64,000 nt of DNA from Sialis fuliginosa (lineage: Eukaryota > Arthropoda > Insecta > Megaloptera > Sialidae), in contig OY540818.1 of assembly GCA_961205875.1 (NCBI GenBank), positions 11,134,761 to 11,198,760 of the forward strand, given 5' to 3'. Positions 1 through 10,494 of the stretch are shown here, in pieces (position 1 is the first letter of the stretch; every line of letters starts with the position of its first letter). The position numbers were made by a program, and so were the translations under genes. A model generated the notes under the pieces. The model was not told where the DNA came from. It saw only the letters and a program-made list of their open reading frames with translations, and did not search any database.

Positions 1-2403
1 TATTATAAATCGTTCAAATTTAAAGTGAAAGTAAAAATCTTATTACAGAATCTTTTATCTTCAATACAGCTATCACAAATGACACAAATTTTTAATCCCA
101 CCTTGCTACGCTTTAAGCTATAGCATAATTTATGGATAACGTCTGTATTGCAATTTCTTGAATCTCAAATCACTTTCCCCGGTAGTTTAATTTAGGAACT
201 GGGGGCTGTATTCAGTTAACATACAAATTTTCGTGAACATTTTGATAATGTAGAATACTTTCTAACGTTCTATTATTTACTTAAGAGTTTAAACCCATAT
301 CATACGGTTTTTGTTTTAAATATTGATTTTGTATAAATGACGGTTCGTCAAAATGCAAATGTAACTATTTTCAGTGTTTTGTATCGAAATTGAAAAAACT
401 ACGTAACACTTAAGGAAATCTAGACTGTAGGTTATTTAATATATGTCATCAAAAGTAGGGTAAAGTTATTTAAAAAAAATCCTGGACCTTTGAAGCTGAA
501 AAAACCTGTATAAATTTATTCTCTTAATTTTGTAAAAATGTGTTGTAAAAAATAATAAAAGTTTTGTTCTTTATTTGTGTACAAATAAATAAGTATTTTT
601 TATAACTTTTATTATTATAATCAATTTCTGTGTGAATCTGTTACACCATGCAGTTTGGCCCTCGAGTGTATATCAATCCAATGTAATTTATTGACAACTT
701 CTACACTGTAACTTCTACCTAACTTTTTCCCTGGTAGTTTAATTTAGAAATCGTAAGTTATATGAAGTTTACTAACAAACGTTCGCGAACATTCTTGAAA
801 ACTGTTAATATGGCTGTACCAATCCCGGAAGTAAACGACACACTGATGTAAAATACCGCTTTGTCATTGGATTAAGGCAGCATGGGATCAGATAAATCTG
901 GAAGTTGTTTTATTTTAAATTCAACGGATAGAAGTTGGTAGGATTGAGTTTGAATAAAAACTTTAGAATAGTAAAAACAATAAAAGTGAAAAGGATGTTG
1001 AAATATAAAAGGAGAGTGACAGTGATGGAAAAGATGAAAAAGGTTGAAGCGTAAATCTCACATTCGATAGAATGAAAATAAAAACGAAAGGAGACTTCTA
1101 TGAAGCAATTATTCTTTTGTTTTATTATATCCTATTACCTCTTAGAAAAAGTATTAGGAATTTCATTTTGCTGTGAAAGAAACTGTGTAGTTTATATGTA
1201 ATATTATATATCTAAATCTATTCAACTGTAAACAAAGAATATTTAATTTACATATTGTGAAAAACACAATGACTGACACAGGGAATTTTAAATATTTTTC
1301 TTAAATATGTTAACATATATAAATACATTTATTTCACAATATCAACGCCTTTCTATTGGATATGAGTTGTAATTTATTTTTTATACCTTTTCTCGATTGT
1401 ATCAATTTGAATTTAAAATCTAATATAATTAAAATTATAACTATCATAATAATTTTTTTAACAGTAAAAAGGTTGGTTTATTATTTATGTTACTCAACTA
1501 TTACGAAATTTCCCCGACCATATTTTTATTTTATGAACTCTTTTGATTTTATTTTAGATATTTAGTAACATAAAAGGCAAGGATATAAAAGTTGTTTCAT
1601 TTATACATTCTGGATTAATATCTGATAATTATCTTAATAATTCCGTACCCTGCTAATAATACTATATTATGTATGTGTTCTTTTAAAATTTCTAATAAAA
1701 ATCTGTATTTTTAGAATCAGAAGTAAAGTCCTTGGGTTATAAAAAAACACCATCGTTTTATGGAAAAAATTGCATACTCATATTTTTCTAAATTAAATTT
1801 TGTTTGTGTACCTATATAACAGATCGTATGAGAATTGAAATTGAAAAACAACAAGTTTAGATGATAATAAAAAAAATAATATTTCAAATCATTTTTTGTG
1901 GGTTCACTTTGTAGTATTATTGTGAAAAAAAAATTTCCCCGCGTGTATTTCAAAATCACTGAATGCCCGTATGACTGACTCCTCTAAAATGCGACTGGTA
2001 TTTTATTCAATATTATTGGTTTAATTACTTTACAACTTGATATCTATTAATTTTATTTTTTTATATCAATTCTAAAACAATACCAGCTTTAACAAATTTA
2101 ACTAATTTTTAACAGTAAAATTTTGGTAAAAAATCGTGTCAAGGCGGAACAAGTCGAAACAAAAAAAACTATCAGAATGAATTATGTTGTTTATAAAACA
2201 GAACTATGTTTAAACTAAAAAAAATCCGTAATAGACAGTATTAATTAATTATTAATTATTAATACACAATATTCGATACAACGTATCTTTGCGATTTATG
2301 AATAAATATTTATATAATTAATTAACACCTGTGAAAATACTCATGTGTATTTAAACATACATACATAACATACATATGTATACATACATTTGTGTATAAG
2401 CAG
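1..2403. other. AT-rich presumed intron or 5' flank, no gene seen
   Basis: Very AT-rich DNA with short A and T runs. The only long open frame is a low-complexity 69-residue hydrophobic one near 1356, typical of chance in AT-rich sequence. It lies upstream of the Dpr exon, so it is probably an upstream intron of the same gene, but no upstream exon was found to prove it. Confidence 0.5.
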
Positions 2404-2486
2404 GGGTCGACAGTTACGGTCGTTTAGTGGCTAGCGGCAACTCCATGCTATCAGTTGATGATCAAATGCGACAATTAATTAATACG
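2404..2486 (+). other. Possible small exon or coding-like island, unassigned
   Basis: A GC-richer patch follows a CAG and ends before GTATGG. Read with two leading bases it gives 27 open codons, beginning VDSYGRLVASG and ending QLINT. The end phase (0) does not match the Dpr exon at 7595, which needs one base from the preceding exon, so direct joining is not possible. There is no hydrophobic or recognisable domain. It may be chance. Confidence 0.15.
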
Positions 2487-2653
2487 GTATGGTTGAATAC
2501 CAATGCGACTAACTCCTATCTATTATTATATTATACATTTTAGCTATCGAAGCTTTTACAATATTTAATTAATGAAAATTATATGTAGCTACTCTAAATT
2601 CAATATTGAATTTATTTAATAATATTTAATTATTATTTCTACAATTGCAAATA

Positions 2654-3170
2654 AGGTACTGACACCAGTTATGGCCGCTATAAGAGCAAGGTTTACTGTT
2701 TTCGTGATTGACGGGTTTCTTTTTTGTAATTCTCATGAACTCATGTTACTAATAAAATAAGTAACTCTTTATTTAATCAATTTAATTACCAAATTCCGGA
2801 AATATATTTTGTTTTTTCTCCAGTAATGGCAAAGGTAAAACCAGTAATGAGAACGCAGTTTTGGACACTTGCTAATGATTACAAAATGATAAGTTCTACG
2901 ACACAAAAGAAAGAATCGTCAAATTTGAAATAATGTAAAGCAGTTACTGTGATAATATAATAATTAATTAATAAATAATTAATTAAATGACCACCATTTC
3001 GACACTTATCGACTGATTATCATCAAATCACACTGGTAAGACAGTTAAATGTATATAGATTAATATTCAGAAATGAGAGTAATCAAATATCAAAAAATAT
3101 TTTTAATTCAGTACATTTAATTAAAAAATAGCCATTACTGGGGTCATATCCAAGACTGGTATCAGTACCT
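2654..3170 (+). mobile_element. Non-autonomous TIR element, family B copy 1
   Basis: 517-bp element that starts AGGTACTGACACCAGT and ends ACTGGTATCAGTACCT. It is flanked on both sides by TA (2652-2653, 3171-3172), as expected for a TA target duplication of the Tc1/mariner type. It shares its full interior with five other copies in this window, including CCAGTAATG motifs and a block reading TTACTAATAAAA. It has no transposase frame, so it would need a transposase in trans. A fold-back element begins about 11 bp after its right end. Confidence 0.88.
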
Positions 3171-3182
3171 TACATATCTATA

Positions 3183-3431
3183 CAAATGAGAAGTTGAGTT
3201 CCAAAACTCGCATAATCGAGATGCAGTGGATATTGAAAGAATTTTTGGCATTCTTTCATATTGTAATGTCAGTTTTGAGCAGAATTCGTTTAATTATAAT
3301 ATGATTGAGCGGGTTTTTCTCAAAACTGACATTACAATATGAAAGAATGCCAAAAATTCTTTCAATATCTACTGCATCTCGATTATTTTTTAAAATAGAA
3401 TGAACGAGTTTTGAAACTCAACTCCTCAAAT
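3183..3431. mobile_element. Fold-back element (family C) with 65-bp arms
   Basis: Near-perfect inverted repeat: core arms 3215-3279 and 3319-3383 (65 bp, about one mismatch) around a 39-nt loop. Weaker outer arms carry it to about 3183 and 3431. A transcript would make a long hairpin. A fragment with the same outer sequence (TTTCAATATCCACTGCAT) lies at about 10006, so this is a dispersed family. It could be a MITE or a small-RNA precursor; no coding capacity. Confidence 0.85.
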
Positions 3432-6034
3432 GGAAACTTAACTAAGAAATAAAAAATGTATTGTTTGTTTTCTGAGAAATGTATGAATATCTTTGTTCTG
3501 CCATTTAAACAATAAAATAGCAAACAGAGGCGTGAGATATTGTATTGATCGTGACAACTGCAAGAGCAAATGTATATTGCAGCATCTCAACTAAAATCTA
3601 TACTCAGAGTCGGACTAATAATATAATATAATATAAATCAAAATAATTGAAATCCATTTTTCACCATTTTGTTAATTTTAGTAGGTATGTACTTAAATAC
3701 TTGGTTAGTAAAATACTTGTCTTTAAAATAAATTAATATATAAAAATCATTTTCTAGATTTACTCGTTTTTGCTACTAAATTTCAAATATATACAGAATC
3801 TTCCAGCATCGAATGATTGGGCAATTTTATTTTGAAATCGGTTTACTTAGAACTAAAACAAAGGCAATTTTTCGTGTTTTTTTTTGTCGTACATTTGATG
3901 ATGGGTATGAATATTTTACGTAACTTTTAACACCGATAACAGGATCAACTGAATCTTTTGTTATATTTCATAGAAAATAAACAATAAGATTGATTATTTG
4001 AAAAAAAATAGTCTTCAAAAATTAGAGATAAAATATTTATTAAAATTTAACTTTAAAACAATGTACATAAAGTAGAAAAATGATAAAAATGGAACAACTA
4101 TAAAAAATTACTTATTTTTTTAGATCTCTAATTGCAATGTCTCTTAAAAATTAACTGTATCCAAAGAACGATGTATTTGTTTATTATTTAATTTTTTGTC
4201 TCTTGAAAATTCTCTTTAATTTGCCATCAATAGTACATTCTTTTATTTTATTTTTTACGATAGGCCCTCAAAAATCCAGGACTGGCTATACATATACTAT
4301 ACAGTTAAGAATTATGTTCTAACATTTCGTGATATTTGCATAAAATACGTAAAAGACCTTAGGGAATATTATTTATGTTTGACAACATTTTTATCAAAAA
4401 TCGTACATATATTTTTTTCGCTATTCTCTACGAAAGAGAGAGAAGTGAAAATTATGATTTGAAAACAAAAATAAATTACTTTATTTATATTGATAGGAGA
4501 AACTTCACATGTGAAAAATTGAAAAGCATTCCTTTGTTCGTATTGTGACATTTGCTATGGTTTCATTTTGGAATAAAAACATTGGTTTCATTTGTTACAT
4601 TATTAGTCGTTTATGTACTCTATCTATCTTTACGAGTTTTTGTAATTGAATATTTAATCTAAAACATGAACTACAAGTGCACTTATCTTCTGAATGCAAC
4701 CTTTTCATAAGTTTGAGATCGTAAAACTTTTTGGTGGTGAATATACATTATGATATTAAGTATTAATAAATGAAATAAAACTATAAGGTTTTTTATTTTT
4801 TAGAAAAAAAAATTATAATCTTTTAAAAAATTGGTAACTTTTGAACCAGACGAAGGGTGGACCTTGAACAAAATGGCACAACTTTAAGCCAATATCTTTC
4901 GAATAATACGTAACTTGTCTACTTTAGATCACGTGATCAAGAGCAATAAAGCTGTCACACATTTTTCTTTACTCTCTTAAAAATATATGTAGATAAGACA
5001 TGTAAAATTCCTGTACATTAAACTTAGCAAAAGTTCATTTCGAATCCAACTAGAAAAACGAGAATGTTTTATAAATATCACATTACAAAAAGCAGCGACA
5101 GTAATATCTGTTTGTGTTATTTATTGCTTCGAGTTTTTAAACCCAATTAACTTTAATGTTTGTTAAAAATTCTGTATTATTTTTATGAGATTGTTGTACA
5201 TTATTTCTTTCACTTTCATAAAGTGTCTGTACTCAAAAATAAAAAACTACGTGATTTATATGGTGATAAAACGGTGTATTTACTACCCCTGCTTTAAATA
5301 GATGGTGTTTAGTACTTGCGTGGGTTGTTTTTGTTCCATACCTTATGAATTTTCTTACCCCGATGTTGTTGTTTCACTCCAGACAACTCGCGATACATTA
5401 ACTCCTGATTTCTGTTGGTTTTTCTTTGTTTTGCAGATTTACGAATGTAAGAAAGATGTGTCAAAATGATTTTTTAATGTTTGTATGTATGTTTATTCTT
5501 GTTTTGTTGAAGTCAAACGTGAAGTTTATTATTATGTGGCGTTTGACTTTTAGACTAAATACTGGTCTTGTAGCTATTTAAGATTTATATCAGGCACCTA
5601 GTTGTGCATTACTCAAAAGGATTTTAAAATAGTTGTTTGCAATCTGCAGACAACTGATTATTTATGAGAAATGTTTATTTTGATTTTGTTGATCAACTTT
5701 ACTTTAGTTTGTATCCATTTCATATGTGTAGTTTAAAATTAAATCGCCGAAGGAAGTTATTTATAGAATAATTTTAATAAGTAGAGAGACAATATTCTGT
5801 TAAACTACCTTTTAATATTTATATATTTTTGTTAGAAAATATTAAGTCTATTTTTTAAAATACATTCCTGATTATTATCTTCTAACTGCTATAGCTACAT
5901 ACGTTAAAAATGTACGTATATCCAAATAATTAAAATTAAAGAGATATATATTTTTGTAAGGGAATATTTTACTAATATTTATTTTAGTTTAACTCTTTAC
6001 GAAAAATTATATTTAAAATTTTTCACTTAACAAG
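3432..6034. other. AT-rich presumed intron, nothing recognisable
   Basis: No exon, RNA gene or clear repeat seen. The single 60-residue minus-strand frame near 4369-4551 has random-looking AT-driven composition. Confidence 0.5.
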
Positions 6035-6055
6035 CATTATTATTATTATTATTAT
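6035..6055. repeat. ATT trinucleotide microsatellite
   Basis: About seven tandem ATT units. A CA microsatellite follows 40 bp later. Confidence 0.9.
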
Positions 6056-6093
6056 CAAACCAAGTTTCATTGTCATTCAGGGGACAGACAGAA

Positions 6094-6116
6094 ACACACA
6101 CACACACACACACACA
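6094..6116. repeat. CA dinucleotide microsatellite
   Basis: Uninterrupted alternating A and C for 23 bp, flanked by GACAGACAG-type short repeats. Confidence 0.95.
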
Positions 6117-6463
6117 GCCAGACAGACCTGGATCTTTATCTGAAACAAAAAGATCAAGTTGACATTTTGAAATCGGAGAACAACTTTTTTCTGTCTTCAA
6201 AAATGATCACGTATTCTTTGAATATGACAACGAAGTAAAAAGTTCACATTTATTTTTGGTAATACTAAATTTGTGAAAATTTTCACTTTACTAGGTTGAT
6301 TTTCCGATACAGAACTTCAATATTACTTATTTAACATTACAAGTTAGAAGGATTGTTTACAGGTATAATAAGAAAATCAATTTCTAACAAGCTAAAAATA
6401 AAGTTTCAAATTGGTAACCGTGTAATGTATATGACATTGTATTATTAATTAACGGTACTGTAG

Positions 6464-6604
6464 GACAACGCGAATCGAACTCGGACAACTTGTTTCTATT
6501 ACGTAAGTGGGGACCTTTATGACCACGACAACAGGAAAGTTGTTTTCAACTTGTTCCACAACGATTTGAAAACCACATGCCCGCGGTTCTATGGCCGAGT
6601 GTAG
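6464..6604 (+). other. Unassigned coding-like island (46 codons)
   Basis: A GC-richer patch open for 46 codons between in-frame TAG triplets. The first TAG (6461-6463) could instead be a splice acceptor (CTGTAG). The translation includes TTCFYYVSGDLYDHDN and ends TCPRFYGRV. Codons of the purine-N-pyrimidine type are frequent and third positions are GC-rich compared with the flanks, which favours coding. The opposite strand is also open over the same bases, which weakens the case. It has no phase that joins to the exon at 7595 and no domain I recognise. It may be a terminal exon of a nested gene or a mobile-element remnant. Confidence 0.25.
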
Positions 6605-6799
6605 GCTATCTGTAAATATTTATATATACTCTGTTTAATGTATTGCCCTTTTAAAAGGGTACCATAGAGGTTCTTGTGGATGTTGAATTAACTGTTGTTT
6701 ATACATATTTTTAAATAGTGTGTTTTTTCAGTTTATTTATGACATTTGAGCAGTGTGTTTTACAAAATTTACTCAAAATTTTTTTTTAACATTTAAGTA

Positions 6800-7317
6800 A
6801 GGTATTGGCACACAGTCAGTAAATGTACTGAATTAGAAATATTTGATTATTATAATTTCTGAATATTAATCTATATAATTGTCTTACAGCGTGATTTGAT
6901 GATAATCGGCCAATTGGTGTCAAAATGGTGGACATTTAAACTCATTATTAGTATAATTTATTTATTAATTATTATATTATCATAGCAACTACTTTACATT
7001 GTTTCAACTGTGACGAATCTTTCTTGTATATCTTTTGCGTCGTAGTACTTATCATTTTGTTATTATTACCAAGTGTTCATCACTGCGTGCTCATTACTGG
7101 TTTTACTTACCCATTACTGGAGAAAAAATATAAACAGAATAAAATGCTATATTTAAAAAAAACTATATTTGCGGACTTTGGTAATTAAATTGATTAAATA
7201 AATAGTAACTTGTTTTATTAGTAACATGAGTTCATGAGAATTACAAAAAAAGAAGCCCGTCAATCACAAAAACAGTAAACCTTGCTCTTATAGTGGCCAT
7301 AACCGGTGCCACTATCT
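6800..7317 (-). mobile_element. Non-autonomous TIR element, family B copy 2
   Basis: Reverse-oriented copy of the family B element, 518 bp, flanked by TA at 6798-6799 and 7318-7319. Its left end reads AGGTATTGGCACACAGTC and lacks part of the subterminal sequence seen in other copies; the rest matches copy 1 well. It ends 277 bp before the Dpr exon, making it the nearest mobile element to coding sequence here. Confidence 0.86.
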
Positions 7318-7578
7318 TATATACATTTAGTATATCATCTTACAAAAATTAGATTATTTATTTGTCATCTGTGGGCCAAAAAATACTATAATAATTTATC
7401 AAATGAAATTTTATGTTAATACAAAAGTACTTTTACAATAGTATATCTTTAAGTTATAAAGTAAAAATTAAGTACTTGTATATGTAATATACAAATAATA
7501 TACATGTAAAATTTCTCAAAAAAGTACTTAATTGTATATATGTAATATAAATATTTTTATTTTAAAAGTAAATAAATG

Positions 7579-7594
7579 TATATTTAATTTGCAG
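7579..7594 (+). other. Splice acceptor of the Dpr exon
   Basis: T-rich tract ending TTTAATTTGCAG directly before the GC-rich exon. The switch in base composition falls exactly at this AG. Confidence 0.85.
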
Positions 7595-7812
7595 GTGGCA
7601 TAAACGATGGTTCAGGCTCGAGCATCGCCGTGGAGGTGACCGCGTCGGAGACGGGCGGTACCAGCGAGCATGAAGAGGCTGCACGTCTAGCCGCCGCCGC
7701 AGAGTCACTGCGCGGGCCGCACTTCGACTCATCCGCCGGTGGTAATGTCACTGCGCTCGTTGGCAAGACCGCAACGCTCACCTGTCGCGTTCGCAACCTA
7801 GGAAACCGCACG
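7595..7812 (+). CDS. dpr: Dpr-family exon: start of first Ig domain
   Basis: One internal exon of a defective-proboscis-extension-response (Dpr) gene. Dprs are secreted or membrane-anchored neuronal proteins with two Ig domains that bind DIP partners at synapses (family knowledge). It has two bases to finish a codon, then 72 codons, and ends in phase 0. Residues 1-39 are a linker rich in Gly, Ser, Glu and Ala (ASETGGTSEHEE, then AAAAESLRG). Residues 40-72 carry the family hallmark GPHFD, then NVTALVGKTATLTC and RVRNLGNRT. Cys63 is the first cysteine of the Ig disulphide. NVT (50-52) and NRT (70-72) are N-glycosylation sequons. Dpr proteins continue VSWIRxRD after this point, which fits the phase-0 break. 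The exon is far GC-richer than its flanks. The GTG codon at 7630 is not a start. The paralogue (dpr1-dpr21 or insect-specific) cannot be decided from one exon. Confidence 0.92.
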
Positions 7813-7818
7813 GTCAGT
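7813..7818 (+). other. Splice donor of the Dpr exon (GTCAGT)
   Basis: GTCAGT follows ACG at the point where similarity to the Dpr family would continue with VSW. If not spliced, the frame runs on for 26 AT-rich codons to a TGA at 7888-7890, giving a truncated Ig domain. Confidence 0.82.
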
Positions 7819-8509
7819 ACATTGAAAATTAATTGGGTTATAGGTCACCTAACCTGTGACTTAACCGTTATTAGAGACGGAAATTATTGAGATATCAGTT
7901 TTATTGCAATGGTGACACATTGAATCAATAATTATAGAAATTCATTTCCCTGAATATAGTTTTCTAGGTTTTGTTTATCTCATTCGCATTATATTTTTTA
8001 GTATAAAATATAATATAAAATAATATAAATACAAAACTTCTGAATTACGAAAAATGTAACAAAAGCTTATTATTATGTCAATCATATTTTATGAAAATAA
8101 GTACAAAAAGATTTTTAATATTAAAAAAAAAGTTTATAACAGAACAATATAATAAAGAAATTATTACAATATCAATTATAATTTTGTAAGTAGATGTAAT
8201 AAGAATAAATACAAAAAGAATGCAATTCTTTAAAATCATTAAAAAGTGGTACAATACTTTACAAACTTTTTAAACTTGTTAGTGGTTCTCTCTGAACACA
8301 TTCTTACAAATTCAAAGTTCTTATTACACAGAAGGTATGTATAGATAACTTTTTGTACCGTCTCCGTAATATTTTAAACAAAAAAATAACAATATAACGA
8401 CCTTAAAGCCTATTACCAAGTCTTCTCTCCAAAACAAAAATTTTTGTTGGACTCACAACATCAAAACGTAATTACATTTATTTATTTTTATAAATCCTGT
8501 ACATTGAAC
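7819..8509. other. Start of a very long Dpr intron, AT-rich, nothing else seen
   Basis: No exon or structured repeat. Composition falls at once to intron level after the donor. Confidence 0.55.
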
Positions 8510-8775
8510 CAGTGGCGCACTTATTGAAAATTTATTTATCAAATTATAGGAACTTAATTTATCAATCGGAACTGTCAATACTTCAAGTAAAATAATTAAC
8601 TTCAAGTATTTTTAAAAATAGTAAAAAGTACTCGAACGTAATACTTGAATTTAACAAGTAAAATATTTTAAGTACTAATACTTAATACTTCAAGTAATTT
8701 TTCATTATACCTGATTTTCAAAAGTTAAGCTTTTGAATTACTTTACTTCAAGTACATTTGAAAATAGTAAAAATC
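8510..8775. mobile_element. hAT-like end with cluster of ACTTCAAGTA words
   Basis: Begins CAGTGGCGCAC, a start typical of hAT terminal repeats, then from about 8573 carries many variants of CTTCAAGTA, AAGTACTT and AATAGTAAAA in both orientations. No matching right terminal repeat was found, so limits are approximate. Non-coding. The repeated words could also be a degenerate tandem array. Confidence 0.45.
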
Positions 8776-8931
8776 ACTTGATTATCATTATGGTACTATT
8801 ACCAACATCAAGATCGATTATTATCTTTTTTATTTTAAACCCTCAAGCTACAAATACATATCTAAAAAAATATACTTACCTATTAATACGCCAATCCCGT
8901 AAATATATTGTAGGTACCTATATTTGTATTT

Positions 8932-9050
8932 ACTATACTCTATTTCATTTAAGAATGCAGTGGTTGCCGAAGTTTTGACGGTACGAATCGTGCATTTTAC
9001 CCTCAAAAACCACGGCAACCACTGCATTCTTAAATGAAATAGAGTATAGT
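8932..9050 (+). mobile_element. Short fold-back element, family D copy 1
   Basis: Perfect 38-bp inverted arms (8932-8969 and 9013-9050), starting ACTATACTCTATTTC, around a 43-nt loop with TTTTGACGGTACG. A second copy at 11844-11960 has its loop in the opposite orientation. The two overlapping short frames across the hairpin are by-products. Confidence 0.88.
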
Positions 9051-10315
9051 ATCGTCTATTCGATCGAAATTCGACCAATATTTTACCTGCCTTAAAGGCA
9101 ACATTTACACAAATAAAAACACTGCACTTGAACGCGAATAGAAATCTGTATACGCAATCTCTACGTTTGACAGAAACCCAAAACTACTTATTTTTGCCGC
9201 TTGGTGGCGTTAGGAGAATTGCTATGCTGTTGAACGATGCGAGGGGAAATAAACAAACGGCGAGAGGGGAAATTATGTGTGTATGTTAACTTTATTTTAC
9301 CTGCTTTAACGGCAACATACAAACATGTTATTTTTGCACATCTATGGCGCAGTACCTTTCGAATGATATAAGTTTCATTCACCTCCTTTTATATTATGTA
9401 TTAATATATAGATTTTGTTCAAAGAATTATGAAATAAATGGTTTCATTTAAAATAAATCGAGAATTTCACGAAATCAAAATAAACTTTGAAAACATGTTT
9501 CAAAATACATATTTCTGCGAAAAAATTGCGGTACATTATATAAACTTTTAATGTAATTTTTAACTAATTTTTTATAAAACTTATTTTTAAAAAGTCTTTA
9601 CCCATATACATTCCGAACCATAACTTTATTTCTTCGAAATGTAATACACATTTGGGAATACAACAGTGTGCATATTTTGGCTGAAATTGTAATTTGGGAA
9701 TTTGTCATGGAAAAACACATGTGAACTGAATCTATATATTTTTTGTTAATGAATTATGAAATCAAAAACATGTATGTACGGGTACATAAACACCTATATA
9801 TAGTGAAAACTCATTTATTTGTACTTTCGATTTAACCCGCCTTCAATTTTTAATTACTAAAAACATTTTTAATTTTTGCATGGTTGGTATGTGAATTTTG
9901 CGTATCTATTTTTAGAATTTTTTGGAATATTATGACAAATATTGATAAATAATGCGACGATAATTTTTTGTTTTGTGGATTTCGAATAAAATTTCGGCTT
10001 TCTTTCAATATCCACTGCATTTCAGCTCCTCATATTTATTATGTACATATATATTTACTGTATGATCTTACATAATATATATCTATATTTTTTATATGCA
10101 TATAGATATTTGTAAAAATGTTTTTTCGTGGTTACTAAAATATAGGTACTTAGAAAGATATATCATGAGAAGATGTACATAAGTAAAAGAATACCACAAA
10201 AAAAGGAAAAGAGTATATAAGAGTTTTCAGCGCACCCGAAAGAATTATATGTTTTAATGCGGTATTTTCAGAAATGATTTTGCTACTGAATATTTAATAA
10301 TTCCGTGGAAAGGGC
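9051..10315. other. Intron with decayed repeat debris
   Basis: Around 9086-9110 and 9295-9317 a block TTTTACCTGCTTTAACGGCA recurs in slightly changed form (second time with AAAG for AACG), bracketing a GC-richer patch with GCCGCTTGGTGGCG. This looks like an old short interspersed element. Near 10006 there is a fragment of the family C fold-back. No gene seen. Confidence 0.4.
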
Positions 10316-10494
10316 ATAGGGGGATAAGCATATGAAAATTTCCCCAAAAGATATTGGATCGAAATTTCCAGGATATGTTGGTACCATAAAAATACTAAGA
10401 TCCTGAAAGTTATTTTTTGTTTGTAGTACCAACATATCCTGAAAATTTGAATCCAATATCTTTTGGGGGTAATTTTCATATGCTTATCCCTCTA
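10316..10494. mobile_element. Fold-back element (family E) with ~69-bp arms
   Basis: Arms 10316-10384 and 10426-10494 are inverted copies with few mismatches around a 41-nt loop. They start ATAGGGGGATAAGCATATG and meet at GTTGGTAC / GTACCAAC. No coding capacity; the 61-residue minus-strand frame across it is an artefact of the palindrome. Confidence 0.85.

Noticed and set aside
6461..6532. tRNA gene on the minus strand near GTTCGATTC
   Set aside because: B-box-like word and roughly right spacing to a weak A box, but acceptor and T stems do not pair.
7584..7811. 75-codon minus-strand frame over the Dpr exon
   Set aside because: Antisense shadow of the GC-rich Dpr exon; the + strand matches the family and has proper splice sites.
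8848..9078. Overlapping frames on both strands near 8733-9078
   Set aside because: Both run through the family D palindrome, which makes the two strands read alike.
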